The notes under the pieces are model-generated. The model was not told the DNA's origin, ran no database searches, and was given only the letters and a program-made list of their open reading frames with translations. A DNA stretch of 64,000 bases from UBA961 sp049317525 (lineage in GTDB: Bacteria; Bacteroidota; Ignavibacteria; Kapaibacteriales; UBA961), in the NCBI GenBank assembly GCA_049317525.1, contig JBMOIC010000008.1, positions 23,493-87,492 on the forward strand, given 5' to 3'. The translations under genes and the position numbers were made by a program. This document shows, one piece after another, positions 9,566-18,837 of the stretch (position 1 is the stretch's first letter; each line of letters opens with the position of its first letter).

Positions 9566-11338
9566 ATGAATACACCTTTATTACAGGTAAAGAATCTTAT
9601 TACTGAATTTCGTTCCGAAGAACGTACTCATCAAGCTGTGCAAGATATTAGCTTTTCTGTTGAGCGTGGAAAAACTTTAGGAATTGTAGGTGAATCAGGT
9701 TCAGGAAAAAGTGTTACTTCTTTAAGCGTAATGCGATTAATTCCAGACCCACCAGGACGCATAATTCAGGGCGAGATATTATTCACAGAACAAGATGGTT
9801 CCCAAACCAATTTACTGTCTTTACCCGAAGATAAAATGCGAAAATACCGGGGAAATCAAATATCTATGATTTTCCAAGAACCTATGACTTCGCTTAATCC
9901 TGTTTTTAAGTGTGGACAACAAATTATGGAAGCTATTATACTCCATGAAAATATCTCTAAGGATGAAGCCAGGCATAGAGTTTTACAATTAATGAAAGAA
10001 GCGCAATTACCCCGTCCAGAAGCAATGATTGATCAATATCCACATCAATTATCTGGTGGGCAAAAGCAAAGAGTGATGATTGCTATGGCCATGAGCTGCA
10101 ATCCATCCCTTTTGATTGCCGATGAACCAACAACTGCTTTAGATGTTACTGTTCAGGCTACAATACTTGATTTAATGAGGGATTTACAAAAAAAACATAA
10201 TATGGGTATGATGTTCATTACTCATGATTTAGGTGTTGTTTCTGAAATTGCCGATGATATCATAGTAATGTATAAAGGAAAAATTGTAGAACAAGGTAGT
10301 GTTCAAGATATCTTTCAAAATCCTCAACATCCATATACCAAAGGATTATTGGCTTGCCGTCCTCGCTTAGACAAAAAACTACACATTTTACCTACAGTTC
10401 GTGATTTTATGGATGAAAATCCAGATGGTTCTATCACTGCAAAGCCTCTTGCTCATGCTTCGATAGATGAAGTTGTAGAACATAATATTGTCACTGTAGA
10501 ACAAATCAATAAAAGAAATGAAGAGTTATCTTCGCTTCAACCTTTATTAACTGTCGATAATTTAAAAGTATATTTTCCAATGAGAAATAGCGGTCTTTTT
10601 GGAAATTCTTCCGAAATGGTAAAAGCTGTAGATAATATCTCTTTTGATGTGAAACCAGGTGAAACCCTTGGATTAGTTGGCGAATCAGGTTGCGGTAAAA
10701 CAACTACAGGAAGAGCTATTTTACGATTAGTAGAGCCAACAGATGGTTCAATTATGTTTAAAGGACAAGATATTAGGTCTTTATCTAAGCATGATTTAAA
10801 AGGTTTAAGAAAGAATTTTCAGATCATTTTTCAAGATCCATATAGTTCTTTAAATCCTAGATTATCTGTGGGAAGCGCAATAATGGAAGTGCTAAATGTT
10901 CATAAAATACTTGATAATGAAAAACAAAGAAAAGAATATGTGCTGTATTTATTAGATAAAGTTAATCTTGAACCACATCATTTTAGTAATTATCCTCATG
11001 AATTTTCTGGCGGGCAAAGACAAAGAATTTGCATTGCACGTGCTCTAGCACTTAAACCTGAATTTCTTATTTGCGATGAATCTGTATCTGCCCTAGATGT
11101 ATCTGTTCAAGCACAAGTTTTAAATCTTTTGGTGCAATTACGCGAAGAGTTTAAGCTTACTTATATTTTTATTTCTCACGATCTAAGCGTTGTTAAGTTT
11201 ATTAGTGATCGTATTGCAGTGATGAATGCTGGGTCTATAATCGAAATAGGAAATGCTAGAGATATTTATGAAAATCCGCAACAAGAATATACACAACGCC
11301 TTATTGATGCGATTCCAGGAAATCATTCTTTTTCTTAA
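9566..11338 (+). CDS. Peptide/nickel-type ABC transporter ATPase with two fused NBDs
   Basis: A 590-residue cytosolic ATPase in which the DppD-like and DppF-like subunits of an oligopeptide importer are fused. NBD1 (about 1-270) has Walker A GESGSGKS, signature LSGGQKQRV and Walker B LLIADEPTTALD. NBD2 (about 310-590) has GESGCGKTT, FSGGQRQR and FLICDESVSALD. Both NBDs keep the C-terminal extension that follows the Q-loop and ends in PYTKGLL or EYTQRLI, typical of the Opp/Dpp/GsiA group. Fused forms are known (GsiA and YejF). No permease or binding-protein gene is nearby, so its partners must be encoded elsewhere. It precedes the ACMSD-type gene by 16 bases, which suggests cotranscription. 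Confidence 0.9.
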   Translation: MNTPLLQVKNLITEFRSEERTHQAVQDISFSVERGKTLGIVGESGSGKSVTSLSVMRLIPDPPGRIIQGEILFTEQDGSQTNLLSLPEDKMRKYRGNQISMIFQEPMTSLNPVFKCGQQIMEAIILHENISKDEARHRVLQLMKEAQLPRPEAMIDQYPHQLSGGQKQRVMIAMAMSCNPSLLIADEPTTALDVTVQATILDLMRDLQKKHNMGMMFITHDLGVVSEIADDIIVMYKGKIVEQGSVQDIFQNPQHPYTKGLLACRPRLDKKLHILPTVRDFMDENPDGSITAKPLAHASIDEVVEHNIVTVEQINKRNEELSSLQPLLTVDNLKVYFPMRNSGLFGNSSEMVKAVDNISFDVKPGETLGLVGESGCGKTTTGRAILRLVEPTDGSIMFKGQDIRSLSKHDLKGLRKNFQIIFQDPYSSLNPRLSVGSAIMEVLNVHKILDNEKQRKEYVLYLLDKVNLEPHHFSNYPHEFSGGQRQRICIARALALKPEFLICDESVSALDVSVQAQVLNLLVQLREEFKLTYIFISHDLSVVKFISDRIAVMNAGSIIEIGNARDIYENPQQEYTQRLIDAIPGNHSFS

Positions 11339-11354
11339 ATAGGTATAATCATAC

Positions 11355-12362
11355 ATGAAACTAGATATTCATGCACATATATTGCCACAGAATTGGCCAT
11401 CTTTAAAAGATAAATATGGTTATGGTGGTTTTATTACTCTCGATCATCACAAACCTGGATCTGCAAAGATGATGAGAGATGATGGTGTGTTTTTTAGAGA
11501 AATACAAGAAAATTGTTGGAATCCTGTATCTATTTTACAAGATATGGATATTCATCATGTTGATTATATGACATTATGTACCGTTCCAGTTTTATTTAAT
11601 TATTGGGCAAAACCAGAACATGGACTCGATTGGTCGATGTTCTTAAATGATCACTTAGCTTCTGTATGCAATCAATATCCTCGTTTTATTGGTTTAGGTA
11701 CAGTTCCCATGCAAGACATATCTCTTGCAATTAAAGAAATGGAACGCTGTAAACTTGAATTAAATATGCCTGGTTTACAAATAGGATCTAATATACTTGG
11801 TAAAAATCTAGATCATGAATCTTTACTCCCTTTTTATGAAGCCGCCGAACAACTTGGCGTCTGCCTAATGATTCATCCTTGGGAGATGGCTGGTGCCGAA
11901 AGAATGAAATCTTATTTTCAGGAATGGCTTGTTGGTATGCCTGCAGAAACAACTCTTGCTGTTACTTCAATGATTTTTGGTGGCATTTTTGATAAATTTC
12001 CAAAATTAAGAGTATTGTTTAGTCATGCTGGAGGATCATTCCCATTTACTTTTGGAAGAATATCTCATGGATGGCATGCCAGACAAGACTTATGTAATAT
12101 CAATCATATCAAAGATCCAAAATCTTATATTGGTAAATTTTGGATTGACGGTATTACTCATGATGATGATGCATTCAGATATTTACTGTCAATTTTTGGT
12201 GCTGATAAAATTTGCTATGGAACAGATTATCCTTTCCCTTTAGGAGATTTAAACCATGGTGAATTTTTAGAAAAAATGTCTATACCTCAACACATAAAAA
12301 ATCAGATATTCTCTCAATCTGCAATGGAATTTTTAGGTATTTCTCTTCCTACTTCATCATAA
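11355..12362 (+). CDS. ACMSD-type amidohydrolase (aminocarboxymuconate-semialdehyde decarboxylase)
   Basis: A 335-residue amidohydrolase-superfamily protein, the length of characterised ACMSD enzymes, which decarboxylate 2-amino-3-carboxymuconate 6-semialdehyde in tryptophan/kynurenine degradation. The zinc site is intact: DIHAHILP at residues 4-11, MIHPWEM near 172, FSHAGGSFPF near 222 and YGTDYPF near 288. An arginine in a MRDDGVFFREI segment (about residue 40) fits the substrate-binding arginine. The gene ends inside the convergent pdxB-like gene with a six-base overlap. A RidA-family gene lies upstream; some bacterial 2-aminomuconate deaminases are RidA proteins, so both could serve one pathway. 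Other amidohydrolase_2 decarboxylases are the main alternative. Confidence 0.85.
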   Translation: MKLDIHAHILPQNWPSLKDKYGYGGFITLDHHKPGSAKMMRDDGVFFREIQENCWNPVSILQDMDIHHVDYMTLCTVPVLFNYWAKPEHGLDWSMFLNDHLASVCNQYPRFIGLGTVPMQDISLAIKEMERCKLELNMPGLQIGSNILGKNLDHESLLPFYEAAEQLGVCLMIHPWEMAGAERMKSYFQEWLVGMPAETTLAVTSMIFGGIFDKFPKLRVLFSHAGGSFPFTFGRISHGWHARQDLCNINHIKDPKSYIGKFWIDGITHDDDAFRYLLSIFGADKICYGTDYPFPLGDLNHGEFLEKMSIPQHIKNQIFSQSAMEFLGISLPTSS

Positions 12363-13400
12363 TAGTGGATCTTTAATTGTCTCTATGTCTTGCAAGCATT
12401 GTTGTCTATATTCATCAAAATATATAGACTCTACATCGTGATGTTTAAGAGCTATTCTTTTCTTTTCTGCAAATCGATGAAGCTGTAGATTTTTGTACAC
12501 ATCTTTATCATCTATATCATTTTGCTTCTTTATGTGTTCTGATACATGAAGTCCTTTAAACCTTGCATATGCTTCTACAATCATTTCACCTCCCCTTTCT
12601 CTGGCAGTTTTTGTATATCCAGCAATATGTGGTGTAGCCATAAATGTAGATGAATGATTTGCAATATGAGCATTCCATAATGGCTCTTCTTCCCATACAT
12701 CAATCGCAAGTAAAAGATTAGATGTCTGTAATTTTTTTAATAATGATGATTCTTCAATAATGCCACCCCTGCTTGTTTGAATAAGAAGTGATGCTGACAT
12801 TATTTCACATTCATCTGTAGAAAACATATTTGATGTTGGATATGCACCTTGATATGTTAATGGAGTATGAATACTTATAATATCGGCTTGCTGTAAAATT
12901 TCTCTTTTTTTCCGCCATTCTATATTCTGATACATAATTCCTGATTCCTCAAGGAATGGATCTGATGCTATAATTTTCATGCCCAATGTTTCTGCAATCT
13001 TTGCCACTCGCTTCCCTACTTGTCCTAATCCAAATATACCAAGTACTTTATTTCTTAAGGAAATTTGATAAGTATGCGAATATGATAATAATGCAAAATA
13101 TACATATTCAGTAACTGCTACAGCATTAGAACCAGAGGCTGATGCAAAAGCAATCGAATGATCATTCAAATATTTCACATCAATATGATCAATGCCGGCT
13201 GTAGCAGTACCAACAAAACATACATTCGAAGATTTCAATAAAGGTTCATTTATTTTTGTAACAGAACGAACAAATAAAGCAGTGCATTTAGCATCAATAA
13301 GGTCTTGATTTGTTAATGTTCTACCATCAATAAAAGAAATCTCGTTAAAACCGAATGGTAATGATGAAGGTAGGATGATATTTTTATCGCATAAAATCAT
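12357..13400 (-). CDS. pdxB: 4-phosphoerythronate dehydrogenase-like protein
   Basis: A 347-residue D-2-hydroxyacid dehydrogenase that resembles PdxB, which oxidises 4-phosphoerythronate in the DXP-dependent vitamin B6 pathway. The start MILCDKNIILP and the CFVGTATAGIDHID block (near residue 61) are PdxB-like. The Rossmann motif GLGQVGKRVA is near 125, the catalytic arginine lies in SRGGII, and the catalytic histidine in ATPHIAGYTKTAR. The C-terminal tail (about 75 residues) is the extra segment seen in PdxB proteins. Its 3' end overlaps the convergent ACMSD-type gene by six bases. No other B6 gene is in the window. Confidence 0.85.
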   Translation of the reverse strand: MILCDKNIILPSSLPFGFNEISFIDGRTLTNQDLIDAKCTALFVRSVTKINEPLLKSSNVCFVGTATAGIDHIDVKYLNDHSIAFASASGSNAVAVTEYVYFALLSYSHTYQISLRNKVLGIFGLGQVGKRVAKIAETLGMKIIASDPFLEESGIMYQNIEWRKKREILQQADIISIHTPLTYQGAYPTSNMFSTDECEIMSASLLIQTSRGGIIEESSLLKKLQTSNLLLAIDVWEEEPLWNAHIANHSSTFMATPHIAGYTKTARERGGEMIVEAYARFKGLHVSEHIKKQNDIDDKDVYKNLQLHRFAEKKRIALKHHDVESIYFDEYRQQCLQDIETIKDPLL

Positions 13401-13504
13401 AGAGGATTATCAATTTTTTAGCAAATATACAGAACAAGACATATTTTCGATGATTAAAACACGTTATATTGACTTCAGCATTATACACTTATCTCAAAAA
13501 ACTT

Positions 13505-14503
13505 ATGTATCCTTATAGATTATATATAATTACAAGATTCATTTTATTATTGCTTTTTAGTAGTACGATAAATTTATTTTGTGCTCAAGATGCAGGAGAA
13601 ATATTCAAGCTTGGTATGAAAAGACACGATGCAAATGATTGTCCTAAAGCTATAGAATTATATACCAAAGCAATCAATTTAGACAGCACATTGGCAAGGG
13701 CATATTTTAATCGGGGCACATGTCATTTAAAAGTAGGAAAACCTGATTTAGCAGAGCAAGACTTCCTTTTAACTATTACATATGATTCTTTATTGATGGA
13801 TGCATACTATAGTTATACAGTAAGTTTATTATATAGTAATAAACATAAACAAGCTTTACCAATGTTAAACAAAGCATTAATGATAGAGCCAAATAATGCA
13901 CCATTACGAAATTTAAGAGGACAGATTTACGCGTATTTAGGTGACAAACAATCTGCTTGTAGCGACTTATCAATTACAAAAGGTGCAGGAGACAAAGAAG
14001 GAAATGGGCTTTTTGATAAAATTTGTGGCGGAGATACATTAAAGGGAGAAGCATTCTCATTACCGTGGCCAGTAGATGAACACTGGAGAGTTCAAAATAT
14101 ATCTGAAGATTCTACATTTAGTTTAATGGAGTTTTTTCATGACAATGAACAACCGGAACTTTGGACAGAATATGGGGCTATGATGACTTTAAGAGATATA
14201 AGAAATGCAAACTTTAAAGAATTTTCTCAGATGATATATCAAGACTTCAAGCAGCGGGCACCAAAAGCGACATTGCAGTATATCAAAGAGGATAAAAAAT
14301 CAGAATTTCCTTGGCTTATTCTTTTATTACAAGCTCCAAGTACTGTAGATCACCAAAAACCTGAATCGCAATTATGGTATATGATTCAGGGTAAAACAGC
14401 TTTATATTCTAATTTTAGAGCTGTAAAAAAAGCAACTTTATCAAAAGATTTGATAAAAAAGTGGAGTGCATTTTTTAGATCTGGCACTATTATAGAAAAA
14501 TAG
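13505..14503 (+). CDS. Exported TPR-repeat protein of unknown function
   Basis: A 332-residue protein with an N-terminal signal peptide: hydrophobic residues 9-24 end in a CAQDA cleavage region. A frame opening 36 bases earlier would need a TTG codon (13469) and would add a non-signal N-tail, so the ATG at 13505 is preferred. After the signal come three to four TPR-like helical pairs (about 28-150), for example FKLGMKRHDANDCPKAIELY and DAYYSYTVSLLYSNKHKQAL. The following 180 residues form a separate domain of unknown type. TPRs usually mediate protein contacts. The gene is divergent from pdxB and convergent with the NifU-like gene, with a one-base gap. Confidence 0.75.
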   Translation: MYPYRLYIITRFILLLLFSSTINLFCAQDAGEIFKLGMKRHDANDCPKAIELYTKAINLDSTLARAYFNRGTCHLKVGKPDLAEQDFLLTITYDSLLMDAYYSYTVSLLYSNKHKQALPMLNKALMIEPNNAPLRNLRGQIYAYLGDKQSACSDLSITKGAGDKEGNGLFDKICGGDTLKGEAFSLPWPVDEHWRVQNISEDSTFSLMEFFHDNEQPELWTEYGAMMTLRDIRNANFKEFSQMIYQDFKQRAPKATLQYIKEDKKSEFPWLILLLQAPSTVDHQKPESQLWYMIQGKTALYSNFRAVKKATLSKDLIKKWSAFFRSGTIIEK

Positions 14504-14504
14504 T

Positions 14505-14744
14505 TTATGTATTGATCATTTTTGCAGCCGAAATAGCAGATATTCTTTTTCTTAGAATTCTTTCTACTCCAGCTCTCATAGTAAGAGAAGAAGCACTACA
14601 TTTAGCGCAAGCACCTTTTAATTCTACCCAAGCTACACCATGTTCATCTATTTTTACAAGTTGAATGGTACCACCATCACGCTGAATAGCTGGCCTAATT
14701 TCTTCTGCAATTACTTGTTCGGTTCTATCAAAGATTTCATTCAT
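14505..14744 (-). CDS. NifU-like Fe-S scaffold protein (C-terminal domain only)
   Basis: A 79-residue protein equal to the C-terminal domain of NifU, which binds an Fe-S cluster and helps deliver it to target proteins. The single CxxC motif is in GACAKCSAS (Cys46 and Cys49). The gene has no N-terminal IscU-like part, as in the short Nfu proteins common in many bacteria. It starts only four bases after the UXS gene stop (upstream on the same strand), so these genes form an operon with an odd mix of functions. Confidence 0.9.
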   Translation of the reverse strand: MNEIFDRTEQVIAEEIRPAIQRDGGTIQLVKIDEHGVAWVELKGACAKCSASSLTMRAGVERILRKRISAISAAKMINT

Positions 14745-14748
14745 TTCT

Positions 14749-15687
14749 TTACTTCTTTAAAGCCATACGAAAATATTCTAGTGTTTTTAATAAACCTTCA
14801 CGTCTTTGAACTTTTGGTTCCCAGCCAAGTATATGTTTTGCCTTTGTTATATCCGGTTGCCTAACTTTAGGATCATCTTCAGGAAGACTTTTAAAGATAA
14901 TCTCTGATGAAGAACCAGAAATCTCTATAATTTCCTTTGCTAAATCAAGCATAGATATCTCATCTGGATTGCCAATATTTACTGGATTGTTTTCACCAGA
15001 GAGTAAAAGACAATAGATACCTTCAACTAAATCATCAACATAGCAAACTGAGCGAGTTTGGCTACCATCACCAAAAACAGTTATAGGTTCGCCTAATAAT
15101 GCTTGAGACATAAAAGCAGGGATTGCGCGGCCATCTTCTATACGCATTTTAGGTCCATAGGTATTGAATATCCTAACAATTCTTGTATCCAACCCATGAT
15201 ATCTATGATAAGCCATAGTGATAGCTTCACTAAAGCGTTTTGCCTCATCATAAACTCCTCTTGAACCTACAGGATTTACATTCCCCCAATATTCTTCTTG
15301 TTGCGGATGAACAAGTGGATCACCATAAACTTCGCTTGTACTAGCTATAAGAAATCTAGCTTTCTTTGCTTTTGCTAATCCCAAAGCTTTATGAGTACCC
15401 AAAGACCCTACTTTTAATGTTTGTATCGGATAGCGCAAATAATCTAATGGAGAAGCTGGAGAAGCAAAATGAAGAATGGCGTCTAAATCTCCATCTACAT
15501 ACATATATTCCGTTACATCATGATGAATAAATCTAAATCTTGCATTACCCATAAGATGAGCAATATTATCGGGAGAACCAGTGATAAGATTATCCATACA
15601 AATAACATCATAGCCATTACCGATAAATTTATCACAAAGATGTGATCCTAAAAAACCGGCACCACCAGTAATAAGTACTCTAGGCAT
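14749..15687 (-). CDS. UDP-glucuronate decarboxylase (UDP-xylose synthase)
   Basis: A 312-residue extended short-chain dehydrogenase/epimerase. It shows the Rossmann start ITGGAGFLGSHL (near residue 6), STSEVYGDP (near 116) and the YxxxK-type active site in GVYDEAKRFSEA (near 144). The overall pattern matches UDP-xylose synthase, which decarboxylates UDP-glucuronate. Related 4-epimerases and dTDP-glucose dehydratases are the alternatives. Sugar nucleotides it makes would feed cell-surface glycans. A GT2 glycosyltransferase lies two genes upstream. It starts three bases after the FAH-family gene stop, tightly coupled on the minus strand. Confidence 0.88.
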   Translation of the reverse strand: MPRVLITGGAGFLGSHLCDKFIGNGYDVICMDNLITGSPDNIAHLMGNARFRFIHHDVTEYMYVDGDLDAILHFASPASPLDYLRYPIQTLKVGSLGTHKALGLAKAKKARFLIASTSEVYGDPLVHPQQEEYWGNVNPVGSRGVYDEAKRFSEAITMAYHRYHGLDTRIVRIFNTYGPKMRIEDGRAIPAFMSQALLGEPITVFGDGSQTRSVCYVDDLVEGIYCLLLSGENNPVNIGNPDEISMLDLAKEIIEISGSSSEIIFKSLPEDDPKVRQPDITKAKHILGWEPKVQRREGLLKTLEYFRMALKK

Positions 15688-15690
15688 GAA

Positions 15691-16677
15691 TTATCTCCGA
15701 ACTTCAATAGTATTTACCAATGAACCCAATGAATCTATCGAACAATTGATAGTATCACCTTCTTTGACCCACATTGGTGGATTAAAGACTTTGCTACCAT
15801 TTAATTCAAGAAAACATCCTGTTCCACATGTACCAGAACCGATTACATCTCCTGGATAGAGAGTAACGCCATAGCTAGCTCTTTCTATAATTTGGGCAAA
15901 TGTCCAACTCATGTCTTTAACATTCCCAGAAGAAACTTGCATCCCATTTATACTGCATGTCATTGCTAAATCATAAGTATCGCCATTGGGAGTAGAGATT
16001 TTCTTAGATTCTAATTCATCTTTGGTAATAAGCCATGGACCAAGAGTTGTTGCAAAATCTTTTCCTTTTGCAGGGCCAAGATTAAGCTTCATTTCATGCA
16101 TTTGCATTGCTCTTGCACTCCAATCATTCATTATCATATATCCTGCTATATAAGAATCTGCATCTTTGGCAGATATATCAGATCCTTGTTTTCCAATAAC
16201 GATTGCTACTTCTAATTCAAAATCTAATTGTTCAAGATGCATTGGGCGAACAGAAATTGGACCTGGGCCAAATACTGCTTGATGATTGGTAAAATAGAAA
16301 ATTGGAATTTCATCAAACTCGGGAATCATATCTAATCCGCGATTTCTTCGGGCAGCTTCTACATGTTGTCTAAATGCATACCCATCCCGCATAGATGTAG
16401 GCCTAGGAATTGGAGATAAAAGATGCACTTGATTTAATGCATAGGCAGCTGTATTAAATTTTGAAGAATCTATTATGATATCTTGATGAAGAATGCTAGC
16501 ATCATTCATAGCTGCATTTCCTAGCTCTAAAAAGGGCAAGATAGTATCAGGAAGAAATGGCAATGTAAAAGTTAGAGCACTTAAAGATCTAGCAATAGCA
16601 AGATCATAAATTGTATCATTAACATATATCCCAAGTCTTGTAATGTTTTTTGCAGGTTGAAAGCTTACTAATTTCAT
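15691..16677 (-). CDS. Fumarylacetoacetate hydrolase family protein
   Basis: A 328-residue FAH-fold protein. The family cleaves carbon-carbon bonds in beta-dicarbonyl compounds or hydrates keto acids in aromatic and tyrosine degradation. Family signs are the acidic metal-binding stretch LDFELEVAIVIGK (near residue 180), MIMNDWSARA, KDFATTLGPWLI and the late GSGTCGTGCFLE. A histidine-containing block, AFRQHVEAARRNRG, lies where the catalytic His of FAH would be. Length fits fumarylacetoacetase-like enzymes better than the shorter hydratases. It sits in the operon with UXS and the NifU-like gene, so the context gives no pathway. Confidence 0.8.
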   Translation of the reverse strand: MKLVSFQPAKNITRLGIYVNDTIYDLAIARSLSALTFTLPFLPDTILPFLELGNAAMNDASILHQDIIIDSSKFNTAAYALNQVHLLSPIPRPTSMRDGYAFRQHVEAARRNRGLDMIPEFDEIPIFYFTNHQAVFGPGPISVRPMHLEQLDFELEVAIVIGKQGSDISAKDADSYIAGYMIMNDWSARAMQMHEMKLNLGPAKGKDFATTLGPWLITKDELESKKISTPNGDTYDLAMTCSINGMQVSSGNVKDMSWTFAQIIERASYGVTLYPGDVIGSGTCGTGCFLELNGSKVFNPPMWVKEGDTINCSIDSLGSLVNTIEVRR

Positions 16678-16713
16678 AATGATGTACAGTATAATTTGGT
16701 ATTGGACATAAAA

Positions 16714-16735
16714 AAGGCGCTATAAAAAGCGCCTT
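16714..16735 (-). terminator. Rho-independent terminator after the GT2 gene
   Basis: An 8-bp stem (AAGGCGCT/AGCGCCTT) with a six-base loop. Read on the minus strand it is followed by a run of T residues. It lies about 30 bases after the GT2 stop at 16766 and before the FAH-family gene. Confidence 0.85.
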
Positions 16736-16765
16736 CAAAACTACAGAATTTTATCGGTAGAATAT

Positions 16766-18217
16766 CTATCTTGATAAAGCATGTCTTAAACTCAAAGTAC
16801 CTACTGTACCAAAACCGGCTAAAAACAGCAATTGGAATGGTATCGCAGCAATTTCTAAATAAAACAAAGAAATAGAAATACCTACTATAAAATAGAGTGT
16901 AAAGAATAATTCAGCAATGATAGCGCCACCAAGTTGCTTTTGAACATATTTTTTCTTCTTCCAATCATCTTTACCATTTACTATTTTATATTTAGGAGTA
17001 CGCATAAAAGCTGATTTTTTACCAATAAGTGCCTCAAAAACTGCTTTAGTATTATTAACAGCAAAACCCATACTTCCAGCCATAAAAACAGGGAAAAGCA
17101 TTATTCTGCGGCGCCAATCAAGATGGATTGCTCTTTGCGCATACACATAAAACATAAAGGTACTAACGGAAGCAAGAACAAATATTCCCATTAAAGTAAA
17201 AATACTATCATAACCTTCTACAGTATTTTTAATCACAACTAAAGGTACATTTAATAATGCAGTAAGAAGAATAAAAGGGAATACAATATTACTTGTTAAA
17301 TGAACAGTACATTCTGCTTTTATTTTTAATGGAAGTTCAGATTTCCATACCAAAGGTAATATTTTAATCGCAGTTTCAACCGCGCCTTTTGTCCAACGGA
17401 ATTGCTGAGTTTTTAAACCATTAATATCAGCAGGTAATTCTGCTGGAGACGTTACATCGTTTAAGAACATAAATTTCCAGCCACGTAATTGGGCGCGATA
17501 ACTTAAATCTAAATCTTCTGCTAAAGTATCTGCATGCCAATTACCAGCATCTTCTATACATGATTTACGCCAAATACCAGCTGTTCCATTAAAGTTAATA
17601 AAGAAACCTGCTTTATTTCGCACTTGCTGTTCAATTACAAAGTGGCCATCTAAAGCCAATGCTTGGGCTCTGGTTAAATAGGAATAATCTTCATTTAGAT
17701 GTTCCCATCGAGTTTGAACCATGCCAATTTCTGCATTTTGGAAATGAGGAATTGTTTTTTGAAGAAAATCCGTATTAGGAACAAAATCTGCATCAAAAAT
17801 TCCAACATATTCACCTTTTGCAGTTTCTAATCCACTTTTTAGAGCCCCTGCTTTAAAGCCAGATCTGTCTATACGATGAATATGCTTTATATCAAACCCT
17901 TTAGCAGTATATTCTGAAACAATCCTGCGAGAAACTTCAACGGTTTCATCTGTAGAATCATCTAATAATTGAATTTCTAATTTATCAATTGGATATTCCA
18001 ACTCGCATACCGCTTTTACTAAGCGTTCAACTACATATACTTCATTAAATACAGGCAATTGAATAGTAACTTGGGGCCATTCGGTTTGAGCTAATAATAT
18101 AGGAGGATTATATGCCCTTGTTTTATGATAAAAATAAATCATCACTAAACCATGTAATCCAAATGCAAATAAGATACTGAGCGATACGAAATAGATAATA
18201 AGTAGAGTAACTTCCAT
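16766..18217 (-). CDS. GT2 family membrane glycosyltransferase
   Basis: A 483-residue integral-membrane glycosyltransferase of family 2, cellulose/mannan synthase-like. An N-terminal membrane helix (about 5-27) precedes the catalytic domain. DDSTDET near residue 87, DADF near 139, the TLAEDLDLSYRA stretch near 230 and the QQFRW motif near 272 are the four conserved GT2 elements. Three to four more hydrophobic helices fill the C-terminus. It probably polymerises or adds hexoses from UDP- or GDP-sugars to a lipid or polysaccharide. Ceramide glucosyltransferase-like activity cannot be excluded. LptE lies 48 bases upstream on the same strand, in keeping with a cell-envelope role. Confidence 0.87.
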   Translation of the reverse strand: MEVTLLIIYFVSLSILFAFGLHGLVMIYFYHKTRAYNPPILLAQTEWPQVTIQLPVFNEVYVVERLVKAVCELEYPIDKLEIQLLDDSTDETVEVSRRIVSEYTAKGFDIKHIHRIDRSGFKAGALKSGLETAKGEYVGIFDADFVPNTDFLQKTIPHFQNAEIGMVQTRWEHLNEDYSYLTRAQALALDGHFVIEQQVRNKAGFFINFNGTAGIWRKSCIEDAGNWHADTLAEDLDLSYRAQLRGWKFMFLNDVTSPAELPADINGLKTQQFRWTKGAVETAIKILPLVWKSELPLKIKAECTVHLTSNIVFPFILLTALLNVPLVVIKNTVEGYDSIFTLMGIFVLASVSTFMFYVYAQRAIHLDWRRRIMLFPVFMAGSMGFAVNNTKAVFEALIGKKSAFMRTPKYKIVNGKDDWKKKKYVQKQLGGAIIAELFFTLYFIVGISISLFYLEIAAIPFQLLFLAGFGTVGTLSLRHALSR

Positions 18218-18265
18218 AAGATTAGCTAGAACTCCAGCTATGAAAATAGTAGAAAAATGTAAATA

Positions 18266-18781
18266 TTACCAACCGGAAACAACTGCAAGCAAAATATCTT
18301 CACCTAATTGTTGAATTGCAGCTATTACTGCTTCTTCCCGGGCTTGCTGTCCTTGGCTTATAACATACACTTGAAAATTGGAAAAACTACGCTTCCAAAC
18401 GGTTTTATGCTTAACCACATCGGTGTATTCTGCATCTATTGTCACCGTTAACTTGCGCTCTCTTTCAATCTCTCCGGGGCTAACCGATACAATTGCATCA
18501 TTTATAGATGCGATTGTTGATTGAAGTTGTGCATCACCATTTGTTTCAACCAATACAAGTGTATTGTCATTTCTAAATTTGTCAATCAATCTTCGATTTA
18601 GGATGTCTCGAAATCTTGGATTACCAAATCCGCTATTATCATTTGAAGGCGCAATACTGATAGTTTTTAAATGATCAGGAACTGAACCACCAGTAAATGA
18701 ATAGCAACCAATCAACATCGGGATGCAAAATATACAAATGATGGTGAGTACTCTATTAATGAAAAGTGAATTGTTGTTCAT
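18266..18781 (-). CDS. lptE: LptE-like LPS assembly lipoprotein
   Basis: A 171-residue outer-membrane lipoprotein. A signal peptide ends in the lipobox LIGC, then CYSFTGGSVPDHLKTI, a typical LptE start. LptE plugs LptD and helps insert lipopolysaccharide into the outer membrane. The middle of the protein shows the ordered LptE blocks: FRDILNRRLIDKFRND, a SINDAIVSVSPGE stretch and WKRSFSNFQVY. Its presence indicates a diderm envelope with LPS or a similar lipid. The MBL hydrolase gene lies 56 bases upstream on the same strand and the GT2 gene 48 bases downstream. Confidence 0.85.
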   Translation of the reverse strand: MNNNSLFINRVLTIICIFCIPMLIGCYSFTGGSVPDHLKTISIAPSNDNSGFGNPRFRDILNRRLIDKFRNDNTLVLVETNGDAQLQSTIASINDAIVSVSPGEIERERKLTVTIDAEYTDVVKHKTVWKRSFSNFQVYVISQGQQAREEAVIAAIQQLGEDILLAVVSGW

Positions 18782-18837
18782 GGAAAATACATTTTAATGA
18801 ATAATAAAACTTTGAATAGTAGTAATGATCCTGAATA

